Notes under the pieces: model-generated
What the model was told of the DNA's origin: nothing
The model's database searches: none
What the model saw: the letters and a program-made list of their open reading frames with translations, nothing else
Assembly (NCBI GenBank): GCA_934229625.1
Contig: CAKQDU010000001.1
Coordinates: forward strand, 1-64,000
From: an uncultured Alphaproteobacteria bacterium
GTDB taxonomy: Bacteria > Pseudomonadota > Alphaproteobacteria > RF32 > CAG-239
DNA length: 64,000 nt
Reading direction: 5' to 3'
Shown: positions 1 through 7,724 of the stretch, piece by piece
Layout: every line of letters begins with the position of its first letter
How positions within the stretch are numbered: position 1 is the stretch's first letter
Made by a program: the position numbers and the translations under genes

Positions 1-17
1 TCTTGATTTATAATCTG

Positions 18-45
18 AAAAGGAGGTGTAACAACCTCCTTTTTT
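18..45 (+). terminator. Intrinsic terminator of an upstream gene
   Basis: A 10-bp stem (AAAAGGAGGT / ACCTCCTTTT) with a short loop runs into a T tract. It would end a transcript entering from the left edge and isolates the prepilin cassette that starts at about 47. Confidence 0.8.
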
Positions 46-46
46 G

Positions 47-248
47 TGGTCGAAAGTGTGTAAAAAAAACGACCGTTTAAAATGGACAGTTTTTAGGCTG
101 TTTTTTATAGTCTAGCAAAGGTTGGTAAAATTTGCAATAACTTTTTATATTTGCGATATTTTTTGGCGTTTTTACAACATTTTATTGCCGCATGTTTCGC
201 TGTGTAAAAATAACGGTCGTTTTTTTTACACAATTGAGGAGGAATAAG
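47..248 (+). repeat. Type-3 prepilin leader, copy 1
   Basis: This stretch is nearly the same as 37769-37970, and the similarity continues into both downstream coding regions (to about 436 here). Matching begins abruptly at TGGTCGAAAG. It holds a possible promoter (TTGCAA 132-137, 17 nt, GATATT 155-160) and ends in a strong ribosome-binding site, GAGGAGG, ahead of the ATG at 249. It shares no obvious sequence with the other prepilin leaders in the window. It is probably a duplicated control region; its regulatory mode is unknown. Confidence 0.8.
57..232. repeat. Perfect 21-bp inverted repeat in the type-3 leader
   Basis: Positions 57-77 and 212-232 are perfect reverse complements (arms contain TGTGTAAAAAAAACGACC). 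The right arm also lies inside a local hairpin, because TGTGTAAAAA at 201-210 pairs with 223-232, so two mutually exclusive folds are possible just upstream of the ribosome-binding site. Both arms are intact in the second copy at 37779-37799 and 37934-37954, although the sequence between them has diverged. Confidence 0.8.
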
Positions 249-959
249 ATGTTTAAGAGTATAGAATTTTTAAGAGAACAGAGCAGGGGCGAGGGTTCTG
301 GATTGCTTCGCTCCGCTCGCAATGACGTTTGCTCTGCTGGGCGGTCAATGATAGAAATGCTGGGCGTGCTGGCAATTGTCGGCGTATTGTCTGTCGGCGG
401 CATCGCCGGATATTCCAAAGCGATGGAAAAGTTCAAGGTAAATAAGGCAGTTGAACAATACAGCTATTTGATTTACGGGTTGCTGGAACATTTGGATTAT
501 ATGCGTACGCAAAAAAGCGGTACAGAATTTATCAAATTAGCCGAATCTTTAAATTTATTGCCAGATTCTTGGACAGTGACATCTAATAAATTTGCTGTTG
601 ATGATTTTAATAATAATGTGCATATTTTTTCTAGTTATGAGCCTAGAAACAGCGGATATTTTGTTGCTTTTGAGATTTATTTTGGACAAGATGCAAAAAA
701 ATATGTAAGTAATCAACAGAACAAAAATTTTTGCCGAGAATTGTTCAATAATATTGCAATACCATTGCACAGCAGCATTTATGCGGCATTTTTATGGAAA
801 GAAAAAACTACGATATATAATGGTTTTTATTATGGTGATGAAGCTTGTCAAAAAGATAGAAAATGTTTGAACCATGTAAATTTGAATGAAATAGACCGAC
901 TATGTAAAACTTGCACAGAAGATAATGACGGAAGTTGTTCATTGATTTTGTATATTTAG
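249..959 (+). CDS. Prepilin-like surface protein with long leader
   Basis: A 236-residue type IV prepilin-like protein. The site G-R-S-M-I-E (Gly31, Glu36) precedes a hydrophobic helix, MLGVLAIVGVLSVGG, as in substrates of prepilin peptidase. The leader of 31 residues is far longer than the 7-10 of most paralogs here, partly because a palindromic repeat (300-326) is translated in frame. The C-terminal part has Cys residues in the pattern shared by the family (CLN...CKTC...C). The ATG at 249 is chosen over an upstream in-frame start because GAGGAGG lies 8 nt before it. Assembly into a pilus or pseudopilus is inferred; no pilus machinery gene is in the window. Confidence 0.8.
   Translation: MFKSIEFLREQSRGEGSGLLRSARNDVCSAGRSMIEMLGVLAIVGVLSVGGIAGYSKAMEKFKVNKAVEQYSYLIYGLLEHLDYMRTQKSGTEFIKLAESLNLLPDSWTVTSNKFAVDDFNNNVHIFSSYEPRNSGYFVAFEIYFGQDAKKYVSNQQNKNFCRELFNNIAIPLHSSIYAAFLWKEKTTIYNGFYYGDEACQKDRKCLNHVNLNEIDRLCKTCTEDNDGSCSLILYI
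300..326. repeat. Palindromic repeat inside coding sequence
   Basis: The GGATTGCTTCG...CGCAATGAC stretch is a palindrome (ATTGC/GCAAT ends) of the kind dispersed in many bacterial genomes and known to enter genes in frame in Rickettsiales. Here it encodes part of the prepilin leader peptide. A diverged version occupies the same place in the gene at 37971, while all other paralogs lack it. Confidence 0.55.
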
Positions 960-971
960 AGCTGAAATATC

Positions 972-999
972 TTGCTTTTTGTTGTTTTATTTATATAAT
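972..999 (+). promoter_or_regulatory. Sigma-70 promoter for small membrane peptide
   Basis: TTGCTT (972-977), a 16-nt spacer and a consensus TATAAT (994-999). Predicted start is near 1006, about 27 nt before the small gene at 1033. Confidence 0.6.
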
Positions 1000-1032
1000 G
1001 TGCGTATAATCAAAGAAAAACGGGAGAGAGGA

Positions 1033-1104
1033 ATGTCTACAACTTTAATCATTCTTGGTGCTGTCGTCTTTATGATTTTATTTATAGTTTGGCAGCATGT
1101 ATAA
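1033..1104 (+). CDS. Possible 23-residue single-pass membrane peptide
   Basis: A short frame encoding MSTTLIILGAVVFMILF followed by IVWQHV, almost all of it one membrane-spanning helix. It has its own promoter (TATAAT at 994-999), a purine-rich ribosome-binding site (GGGAGAGAGG) and its own terminator (1123-1158), so it looks like a complete transcription unit. I recognise no family. Small hydrophobic peptides of this size may be regulators of membrane complexes or toxins; nothing here decides between these. Confidence 0.5.
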   Translation: MSTTLIILGAVVFMILFIVWQHV

Positions 1105-1122
1105 CCGCAAAAAAAATATGAT

Positions 1123-1158
1123 AAAGAGAGTTAAAAAGTATTGACTCTCTTTGTTTTT
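1123..1158 (+). terminator. Terminator overlapping the rpsL promoter
   Basis: A 9-bp stem, AAAGAGAGT / ACTCTCTTT, followed by GTTTTT. The right arm shares bases with the TTGACT box of the rpsL promoter. Confidence 0.7.
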
Positions 1159-1168
1159 ATGATATTAT
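1141..1168 (+). promoter_or_regulatory. Promoter of the rpsL-rpsG-fusA genes
   Basis: TTGACT (1141-1146), 16-nt spacer, TATTAT (1163-1168). It lies about 75 nt before the rpsL start, leaving a leader of ~70 nt. Confidence 0.65.
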
Positions 1169-1244
1169 CCGCCTGACTAAGACCAGATGTGCAAACATTT
1201 GGTTGTTAGTTTTGTGTAAATTTATAACTTTTAAGGAAAATGTG

Positions 1245-1616
1245 ATGCCTACAATTAATCAGTTAATTCGTAAATCACGAACACCAAAAGTGAAGAGAAA
1301 CAAAGTTCCAGCTTTGAAATCTTGTCCACAAAAACGCGGTGTTTGTACAAGGGTTTATACAACAACCCCTAAAAAACCAAACTCAGCTTTGCGTAAAGTG
1401 GCTCGTATTCGTCTTACTAATGGCTTTGAAGTAATCAGCTACATCCCTGGTGAAGGTCACAATCTTCAAGAACACTCAGTGGTGCTGATTAGAGGAGGCC
1501 GTGTAAAAGACTTGCCAGGTGTTCGTTATCATATCATTCGTGGTACTTTGGATACTCAAGGTGTTTCTAAACGTCGTCAACGCCGTTCTTTGTACGGTGC
1601 TAAGAGACCTAAATAG
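1245..1616 (+). CDS. rpsL: 30S ribosomal protein S12
   Basis: Protein uS12 of the 30S decoding centre, 123 residues as is usual. MPTINQLIRK opens the protein; the TTPKKPNSA and RVKDLPGVRY segments are intact and carry the lysines that are replaced in streptomycin-resistant mutants, so the allele looks sensitive. The start at 1245 matches the family; the in-frame upstream extension is not conserved. It is first in an rpsL-rpsG-fusA run with gaps of 11 and 15 nt. Confidence 0.98.
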   Translation: MPTINQLIRKSRTPKVKRNKVPALKSCPQKRGVCTRVYTTTPKKPNSALRKVARIRLTNGFEVISYIPGEGHNLQEHSVVLIRGGRVKDLPGVRYHIIRGTLDTQGVSKRRQRRSLYGAKRPK

Positions 1617-1627
1617 GAGATATAATA

Positions 1628-2098
1628 ATGTCACGTCGTCATAGTGCTGAAAAAAGAATCGTACTGCCTGATGCTAAATTCGGTAATAAGGTAGTAGCAA
1701 AATTTATTAACAACATCATGGAAGATGGTAAAAAAGCCGTTGCAGAAAAAATCGTTTATTCGGCTTTTGATATCTTGGCTGCCAAAACCAAACAAGACGC
1801 TTTGGAAGTTTTCACAACCGCTTTGGAAAATGTAAAACCGGTTGTAGAAGTTCGTTCTCGTCGTGTTGGCGGCGCAACCTATCAAGTTCCTTGCGAAGTT
1901 CGCGCAGACCGTCGTCAGGCTTTGGCTATCCGTTGGATTATTGCCGCTGCTGCAAAACGCTCTGAAACAACAATGACAGATAGAGTTGCCAATGAATTGT
2001 TAGATGCATTTGCCAACAAGGGTGCCGCAATCAAAAAGCGTGAAGATACCCACAGAATGGCAGAAGCCAACAAAGCGTTCGCTCATTACAAGTTCTAA
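1628..2098 (+). CDS. rpsG: 30S ribosomal protein S7
   Basis: Protein uS7, which organises the head of the 30S subunit, 156 residues and full length. Landmarks include MSRRHSAEKR, KFGNKVVAKFIN and the basic GGATYQVP segment. It sits 11 nt after rpsL and 15 nt before fusA with a ribosome-binding site, AGGAGATA. In many bacteria S7 represses its own operon by binding its mRNA; I did not identify such a site here. Confidence 0.98.
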   Translation: MSRRHSAEKRIVLPDAKFGNKVVAKFINNIMEDGKKAVAEKIVYSAFDILAAKTKQDALEVFTTALENVKPVVEVRSRRVGGATYQVPCEVRADRRQALAIRWIIAAAAKRSETTMTDRVANELLDAFANKGAAIKKREDTHRMAEANKAFAHYKF

Positions 2099-2113
2099 TA
2101 TAAGGAAATTGCA

Positions 2114-4189
2114 ATGGCTAGAACACATAAATTGGAATTATACAGAAACATTGGTATCATGGCTCATATTGATGCCGGTAAAACAACAACAACCGAACGT
2201 ATTTTGTTCTATACAGGTGTAAACCACAAAATTGGTGAAACCCACGATGGCGCTGCCACCATGGACTGGATGGAACAGGAACAAGAACGCGGTATTACCA
2301 TTACCTCAGCAGCTACAACCTGCTATTGGAAAGGTCATCGTATTAACATCATCGATACTCCGGGACACGTTGACTTCACCGTTGAAGTAGAACGTTCTTT
2401 GCGCGTACTCGATGGTGCTGTTACCGTGTTTGATTCGGTTGCCGGTGTTGAACCGCAATCAGAAACAGTTTGGAGACAAGCTGATAAATACAACGTACCA
2501 AGAATTTGTTTCTGTAACAAAATGGACCGTATCGGTGCCAACTTCTATCGCTGCTTGGATATGATTGTAGACCGTTTGGGCGCTCGCCCGATGGCTATTC
2601 AATTGCCAATCGGCGCAGAAGCAGACTTCAAAGGTATTGTAGATTTGGTAAGAATGAAAGCCATTGTCTATACCGGCGACACAGCAGATTCTCCGATTGA
2701 AGAAAAAGAAATTCCGGCTGATTTGCAAGAAAAAGCCGCTGAATATCGTAACCAATTGGTTGAAATGGCTGTTGAACAAGACGAAGCTGCTATGGAAGAC
2801 TATTTGGAAGGTAAAGAAATTTCTGAAGAAACCTTGAAAAAATGTATCCGTAAAGGTACATTGAGCCAAGATTTTGTACCGGTTCTTTGCGGTACAGCTT
2901 TCAAAAACAAGGGTGTACAGCCTTTGTTGGATGCTGTTGTAGACTACCTGCCTTCTCCTATGGATATTCCGGCTATTCGCGGTGTTAAACCTGGTACAGA
3001 TATTGAAGAAGACAGACATCCGAGCGATTCTGAACCTTTGTCTGCTTTGGCATTCAAAATCATGAACGATCCGTTTGTTGGGTCTTTGACCTTTACCCGT
3101 ATTTATTCCGGAACAATGACTGCCGGTTCTTATGTTTACAACTCTGTAAAAGATAAGAAAGAAAGAATCGGCCGTATGCTGTTGATGCACGCTAACAAAC
3201 GTGATGATATCAAAGAAGCTCATGCTGGTGATATTATCGCTTTGGCCGGCTTGAAAGATACCACCACCGGTGATACTTTGTGCGATGCAGATAAACCAAT
3301 CGTTTTGGAAAACATGGTATTCCCAGACCCGGTTATTCAATTAGCCGTAGAACCAAAAACCAAAGCCGATGTAGAAAAAATGGGCTTGGCTCTTTCTCGC
3401 TTGGCTATGGAAGACCCGTCTTTCCGCGTTACATCTGACCCGGATAGCGGTCAAACCATTATCGCCGGTATGGGTGAATTGCACTTGGATATTATCGTAG
3501 ACCGTTTGAAAAGAGAATTCAAAGTTGATGCCAACGTTGGTGACCCTCAAGTGGCTTACCGTGAAACCATTACCAAACCTTGTGATATTGAATATACTCA
3601 CAAAAAACAATCTGGTGGTGCCGGTCAGTTCGCTAAAGTTAAAATCAAATTTGAACCAACAGAAGACCATACAGGCTTTGAATTTGTTAACACCGTTGTC
3701 GGCGGTAACGTTCCTAAGGAATATATCCCTGGTGTTGAAAAAGGTTTGCGCACTGCTATGGATACCGGTGTGTTGGCCGGCTACCCTGTAACCGGTGTTA
3801 AATGCACACTGTATGATGGTGCATACCATGAAGTAGACTCTAACGTTATGTGCTTTGAAATTGCCGCTCGTGCAGCCTTCCGTGAAGGTATGAAACAGGC
3901 TTCTCCAAAGCTGTTGGAACCTATTATGAAAGTTGAAGTTGTAACCCCAGAAGAATATATGGGCGACATCATCGGCGATTTGAACTCTCGCCGTGGTTTG
4001 GTAAACGGTATGGACCAGCGTGGTAATGCCCGCGTTGTGGATGCCTTTGTTCCGCTCGCCAATATGTTTGGTTACGTTAACACCCTTCGCTCACTTTCTC
4101 AAGGCCGCGCTCAGTTCACAATGATTTTTGATCATTATGCTGAAGTTCCAAGAGAAGTAGCAGAAACTATCAAAGCGAAAAACGCTTAG
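2114..4189 (+). CDS. fusA: Translation elongation factor G
   Basis: The ribosomal translocase GTPase EF-G, 691 residues. The P-loop AHIDAGKTT lies at residues 17-25, DTPGHVDF is the G3 motif and NKMD the G4 motif. Domains II to V follow in the normal order. Start is set by AAGGAA 9 nt upstream. It ends the first str transcription unit; a stem-loop separates it from tuf. Confidence 0.98.
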   Translation: MARTHKLELYRNIGIMAHIDAGKTTTTERILFYTGVNHKIGETHDGAATMDWMEQEQERGITITSAATTCYWKGHRINIIDTPGHVDFTVEVERSLRVLDGAVTVFDSVAGVEPQSETVWRQADKYNVPRICFCNKMDRIGANFYRCLDMIVDRLGARPMAIQLPIGAEADFKGIVDLVRMKAIVYTGDTADSPIEEKEIPADLQEKAAEYRNQLVEMAVEQDEAAMEDYLEGKEISEETLKKCIRKGTLSQDFVPVLCGTAFKNKGVQPLLDAVVDYLPSPMDIPAIRGVKPGTDIEEDRHPSDSEPLSALAFKIMNDPFVGSLTFTRIYSGTMTAGSYVYNSVKDKKERIGRMLLMHANKRDDIKEAHAGDIIALAGLKDTTTGDTLCDADKPIVLENMVFPDPVIQLAVEPKTKADVEKMGLALSRLAMEDPSFRVTSDPDSGQTIIAGMGELHLDIIVDRLKREFKVDANVGDPQVAYRETITKPCDIEYTHKKQSGGAGQFAKVKIKFEPTEDHTGFEFVNTVVGGNVPKEYIPGVEKGLRTAMDTGVLAGYPVTGVKCTLYDGAYHEVDSNVMCFEIAARAAFREGMKQASPKLLEPIMKVEVVTPEEYMGDIIGDLNSRRGLVNGMDQRGNARVVDAFVPLANMFGYVNTLRSLSQGRAQFTMIFDHYAEVPREVAETIKAKNA

Positions 4190-4208
4190 ATAACTTAATG
4201 TTAAAGAC

Positions 4209-4241
4209 TCCGAGGGGAGGTATGCCAACCTCCCTTTCGGA
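4209..4241 (+). terminator. Stem-loop between fusA and tuf
   Basis: A two-part stem (TCCGA/TCGGA outside, GGGAGGT/ACCTCCC inside) with an ATGCCA loop. It lacks a long T tract, so it may be an attenuator, processing site or mRNA-stabilising hairpin rather than a full terminator. Confidence 0.5.
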
Positions 4242-4275
4242 AAAATGAAAATCTATATTTTATGGAGAAAATATA

Positions 4276-5466
4276 ATGGCAAAAGAAAAATTTGAACGCA
4301 GCAAGCCGCACTGCAACATTGGTACAATCGGCCACGTTGACCACGGTAAAACAACCTTGACAGCAGCCATCACCAAAGTATTGGCAGAAAAAGGCGAAGC
4401 ACAATTCGTAGATTATGCAAACATTGATAAAGCGCCTGAAGAACGCGCTCGTGGTATTACCATTAACACCTCACACGTTGAGTATGAAACAGAAAACCGC
4501 CACTACGCACACGTAGACTGCCCGGGCCACGCCGACTATGTTAAAAACATGATTACCGGTGCCGCTCAGATGGATGGTGCAATTTTGGTTGTATCTGCAG
4601 CTGATGGTCCGATGCCGCAAACACGTGAACACATTTTGCTCGCTCGTCAAGTAGGCGTACCTGCAATTGTTGTATACATGAACAAAGTAGACCAAGTAGA
4701 CGACCCAGAATTGTTGGAATTGGTAGAAATGGAAATCCGTGACTTGCTGTCTTCTTATGGTTTCCCTGGTGATGAAACACCAATCATCAAAGGTTCTGCA
4801 TTGGCAGTATTGGAAAACGGCGACCCGAAAATCGGTCATGATTCAATCATTGAATTGATGAAAGCTGTAGACTCTTACATTCCGCAGCCAGCTCGTCCAA
4901 TAGACCAACCATTCTTGATGCCGATTGAAGACGTATTCTCAATTTCTGGTCGTGGTACAGTGGTAACCGGTCGTGTAGAACGCGGTGTAATCCATGTAGG
5001 CGATGAAATTGAAATCGTAGGTATTAAACCAACTCAAAAAACAACATGTACCGGTATTGAAATGTTCCGTAAATTGTTGGATGAAGGTGAAGCCGGCGAT
5101 AACATCGGTGTATTGCTGCGCGGTACAAAACGTGAAGAAGTAGAACGCGGTCAAGTATTGGCAGCTCCAGGTTCAATCACACCGCACACAGATTTCGTAT
5201 CTGAATGCTACATTTTGACTAAAGAAGAAGGTGGCCGTCATACTCCATTCTTCTCAAACTATCGTCCGCAATTCTATTTCCGTACAACAGACGTAACCGG
5301 AACAATTGAATTGCCGGAAGGTACAGAAATGGTAATGCCTGGCGATAACGTAAAAATCACAGTACAATTGTTGCACCCAATCGCAATGAGCGAAGGTTTG
5401 CGCTTCGCTATTCGTGAAGGCGGTCACACAGTTGGCGCCGGCGTTGTTTCTAAAATCTTGAAATAA
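4276..5466 (+). CDS. tuf: Translation elongation factor Tu
   Basis: EF-Tu, 396 residues, which delivers aminoacyl-tRNA to the ribosome. GHVDHGKTT (residues 19-27), DCPGHADY and NKVD are the GTPase motifs, and domains II and III are complete. A GGAGAAA box precedes the ATG. No rpsJ or ribosomal protein gene follows, so the str block ends here with a strong terminator. Whether a second tuf exists cannot be seen. Confidence 0.98.
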   Translation: MAKEKFERSKPHCNIGTIGHVDHGKTTLTAAITKVLAEKGEAQFVDYANIDKAPEERARGITINTSHVEYETENRHYAHVDCPGHADYVKNMITGAAQMDGAILVVSAADGPMPQTREHILLARQVGVPAIVVYMNKVDQVDDPELLELVEMEIRDLLSSYGFPGDETPIIKGSALAVLENGDPKIGHDSIIELMKAVDSYIPQPARPIDQPFLMPIEDVFSISGRGTVVTGRVERGVIHVGDEIEIVGIKPTQKTTCTGIEMFRKLLDEGEAGDNIGVLLRGTKREEVERGQVLAAPGSITPHTDFVSECYILTKEEGGRHTPFFSNYRPQFYFRTTDVTGTIELPEGTEMVMPGDNVKITVQLLHPIAMSEGLRFAIREGGHTVGAGVVSKILK

Positions 5467-5481
5467 TCGCATTTAGCGTAT

Positions 5482-5521
5482 AAAAAACTCCATTGTTATG
5501 CAAAACAATGGAGTTTTTTTG
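5482..5521 (+). terminator. Terminator after tuf
   Basis: AAAAACTCCATTGTT pairs with AACAATGGAGTTTTT, followed by further T residues. Confidence 0.9.
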
Positions 5522-5655
5522 TTTAATAATTAAATTTATTTTGCGCATCTGTCGGATTGACTAAACGTAAAAATTTCACAAAATATCGGAAAGATGAGAG
5601 GAAATATAACTAATATAAATAATTACAAGAGCTATAACATTTTTTTGCACAAAAC

Positions 5656-5684
5656 TTGACAAATATGCATAAATGAGCTATCTT
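5656..5684 (+). promoter_or_regulatory. Promoter of the 394-residue unknown gene
   Basis: Consensus TTGACA (5656-5661), 17-nt spacer, TATCTT (5679-5684). The ~30-nt leader has no recognisable Shine-Dalgarno sequence. Confidence 0.7.
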
Positions 5685-5722
5685 TTAAATGTTAACTTAA
5701 TTATTTTTAATTTATTTAGTTT

Positions 5723-6907
5723 ATGTCAATTATTAGCAAGAATGCAGTATCTGAAGTTGTAACAGAATCTCCAATGGCTAAGGCTTTGTTGGGTGGTCTC
5801 ATTAACGGAGTAAAGAAATTTATGCAGGACGCCTCTGATGATGATGCTTTGCACAAAATGTCTTATTACGAGAAGATGGGGTATACCAAGAAGGAGTTTA
5901 TTGCAAAAACTCTTAAAAGTCTGATGCCGGTAGCTCGCCGCTGGGCGGTTGACCGTATGAAAAACGGCGAGGATTTCGCAGACTTTGAATGTGAAATCAT
6001 TGAAATTGATGGTATAGAGGTAAAACTTTATGCTAAGATGAATGCAACTTTTTTGCAGAGCGTGCATATTCACGGTTGCGACCGCAAAGACATCGGTTTT
6101 GTTGAAGCATTGGAAGCAATTCCTGATTTTGACCAAAATGTTTACAACAAGCTGCTGGGGCGTATGCGCAAGAGCTATGCTAAGGACAAGAGTCGTTCGC
6201 TGGAGTATTTAATCAGCAAAACGACTGAATATGTTCATAAAATCCACAATGTCGGTCGCTCGGCGTTTGCTATGTTAAAGGATGGTAAAAAGCCGGACAT
6301 TGAGGAGTGGAGTGCAGAGCAAGTTTTGCAAGATAGGGTGTTTGAAGAAAACAAACTGTTTTTGAAACAGACTATCAAGCATTTGGAGATTATGCAGCAA
6401 AACAAAGTGAAACTCGGCGTGTCGGAAATTCGTCTGCTGCTCAACCAAAAAGACGGCTGCCGTCGTGAAAAACTTTATCATATTGCTGAAGAGCAAATTA
6501 TAAGTATTTATAATTCGCTTCCATGTGCAACAGCCGAAGAAAAGGCGGCACAAGGACAAATTTATAAGGAGATTTGCTCTTTTGTGTATGATATAGTTCC
6601 ATTGACCGGTCGCATCTCCGTCAATATGATTAACTTCATTTTTGATAGAGGCTTCCTCAGTCAGATGAGTAGAAATTTGTTGCTGAAGATACATCCTCGT
6701 ATCAACAGCTTGAGTATGACACCGCTGTTTCACTATCCATTGAAGCGTATGCTGAAGAATGTGTATGCTGACTATTTGGATGGCACGTTTACAGCGTCTG
6801 ATTATTTTGTTGTACAGGTGGCTTTGGAATATGAGCCTGAGCTGGTACGCAACGAATTAAAGCAGGCGTATGAAAAATATGAACCATGCAATGAGCTTGC
6901 AATGTAA
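5723..6907 (+). CDS. Unknown cytosolic protein, 394 residues
   Basis: I do not recognise this protein. It is mixed polar, predicted mostly helical, without a signal peptide or membrane segment, and contains a central region rich in Lys, Glu and Leu (about residues 180-260). A good promoter lies upstream and a strong bidirectional hairpin follows, so it is monocistronic. The ATG at 5723 has no clear ribosome-binding site, only an AT-rich leader. It could be a lineage-specific gene; no function is proposed. Confidence 0.8.
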   Translation: MSIISKNAVSEVVTESPMAKALLGGLINGVKKFMQDASDDDALHKMSYYEKMGYTKKEFIAKTLKSLMPVARRWAVDRMKNGEDFADFECEIIEIDGIEVKLYAKMNATFLQSVHIHGCDRKDIGFVEALEAIPDFDQNVYNKLLGRMRKSYAKDKSRSLEYLISKTTEYVHKIHNVGRSAFAMLKDGKKPDIEEWSAEQVLQDRVFEENKLFLKQTIKHLEIMQQNKVKLGVSEIRLLLNQKDGCRREKLYHIAEEQIISIYNSLPCATAEEKAAQGQIYKEICSFVYDIVPLTGRISVNMINFIFDRGFLSQMSRNLLLKIHPRINSLSMTPLFHYPLKRMLKNVYADYLDGTFTASDYFVVQVALEYEPELVRNELKQAYEKYEPCNELAM

Positions 6908-6921
6908 GATACTGTAAAAAC

Positions 6922-6959
6922 AAAAAACGCCGTTACTGTAAAAGTAACGGTGTTTTTTT
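6922..6959. terminator. Bidirectional terminator
   Basis: AAAAAACGCCGTTACT pairs with AGTAACGGTGTTTTTT (one G-T pair). It serves the gene ending at 6907 and, on the other strand, the gene ending at 6968. Confidence 0.9.
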
Positions 6960-6967
6960 GTTGATGT

Positions 6968-7348
6968 TTATCTGATTACAGCGGTTACGCCCGACAGATA
7001 GACGGTATCGTCAGCTGTAAGCTTGCTGAGTTTGAGACATTTTGCGGCACTTTCAAGCAGAGCTTTGTCTGGCGTTTTCACAAAAATAGTATCAGACATC
7101 TCGCGCAAAATTTGTTCAATAAAAGAGATTTGCGCTTTAACATTGCCAGTTTGCTCCATATTCTTCAATGCGACAAGGTCTTTTTCCAGCATCGGCTTAA
7201 AATCTGCGGAAGAATTGGTGCGGAAAGCGATGATATCAACCTTGTTGTTAGGAGATATTACTGTACCAAGCCACAAGAAAGTGCAGTTAGCAGGTAAATT
7301 TGTGTCACAAACAAGAAGAGTTCCGGCAAACAAATACTTTACATCCAT
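6968..7348 (-). CDS. Unknown small protein, 126 residues
   Basis: A minus-strand gene encoding a soluble protein of about 126 residues that begins MDVKYLFAGTLL. A consensus promoter at 7440-7468 would give a leader of ~85 nt. The start at 7348 is preferred because a longer reading would extend through the leader and the promoter; no strong ribosome-binding site is visible at either. I recognise no family. The C-terminal part (KTPDKALLESAAKCLKL) looks amphipathic. Confidence 0.6.
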   Translation of the reverse strand: MDVKYLFAGTLLVCDTNLPANCTFLWLGTVISPNNKVDIIAFRTNSSADFKPMLEKDLVALKNMEQTGNVKAQISFIEQILREMSDTIFVKTPDKALLESAAKCLKLSKLTADDTVYLSGVTAVIR

Positions 7349-7439
7349 ATCAAAATAATTTAGGGGCGTTAGTCTAAAAAAATACGGTTGCCCAAGACGT
7401 ATTCGACATAATAAAAACAAAATGATAATATTTTCTATA

Positions 7440-7468
7440 AATTTAACAAAAATATATATTTTTGTCAA
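7440..7468 (-). promoter_or_regulatory. Promoter of the 6968-7348 gene
   Basis: On the minus strand: TTGACA (7468-7463), 17-nt spacer, TAAATT (7445-7440). Confidence 0.7.
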
Positions 7469-7669
7469 TAAGAAATGAAAATACTGTGCGCAGAAAAGCC
7501 GCCGTAAGCAGGTAGATTAAAGTAGCTAAACGAACTGAGAAGCGGAGGAAAGTGTATTCTAACCAAGTAATATTCAAAGGCCGATTGTTGATAAAACTCT
7601 GAATATTATTCTAAATTGTTCGTTATATGTTTTTAGTTTATAAAATTAGTCACAAGAGATTTGCTGCTA
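7469..7669. other. Intergenic region between divergent promoters
   Basis: About 200 bp without a credible gene, part of a 376-bp interval between start codons. An inverted repeat, AATATTCA (7569-7576) / TGAATATT (7600-7607), is the only structure that stands out; it could be an operator or a hairpin. Confidence 0.4.
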
Positions 7670-7697
7670 TTGACAGCAAAATATTTTGTTCTAAAAT
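7670..7697 (+). promoter_or_regulatory. pheA promoter
   Basis: TTGACA (7670-7675), 16-nt spacer, TAAAAT (7692-7697), about 27 nt before the pheA start. The short leader leaves no room for a leader-peptide attenuator. Confidence 0.7.
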
Positions 7698-7724
7698 AAA
7701 GCGGTCAAACAGAAAGGATGTTAA

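Noticed and set aside
57..232. Type-3 leader as a MITE with terminal inverted repeats
   Set aside because: Sequence identity between the two copies extends well beyond both arms into coding sequence, so the duplicated unit is larger, and no target-site duplication flanks the arms.
2459..3340. Long minus-strand frame (293 codons) inside fusA
   Set aside because: It lies wholly within the well-conserved fusA gene, is rich in low-information His/Phe/Ile stretches and has no ribosome-binding site; it is a by-product of codon bias.
7490..7570. Possible RNase P- or SRP-like RNA (GGAGGAAAGTG)
   Set aside because: Only a short resemblance to a conserved RNase P stretch; flanking pairings and other conserved elements are missing.
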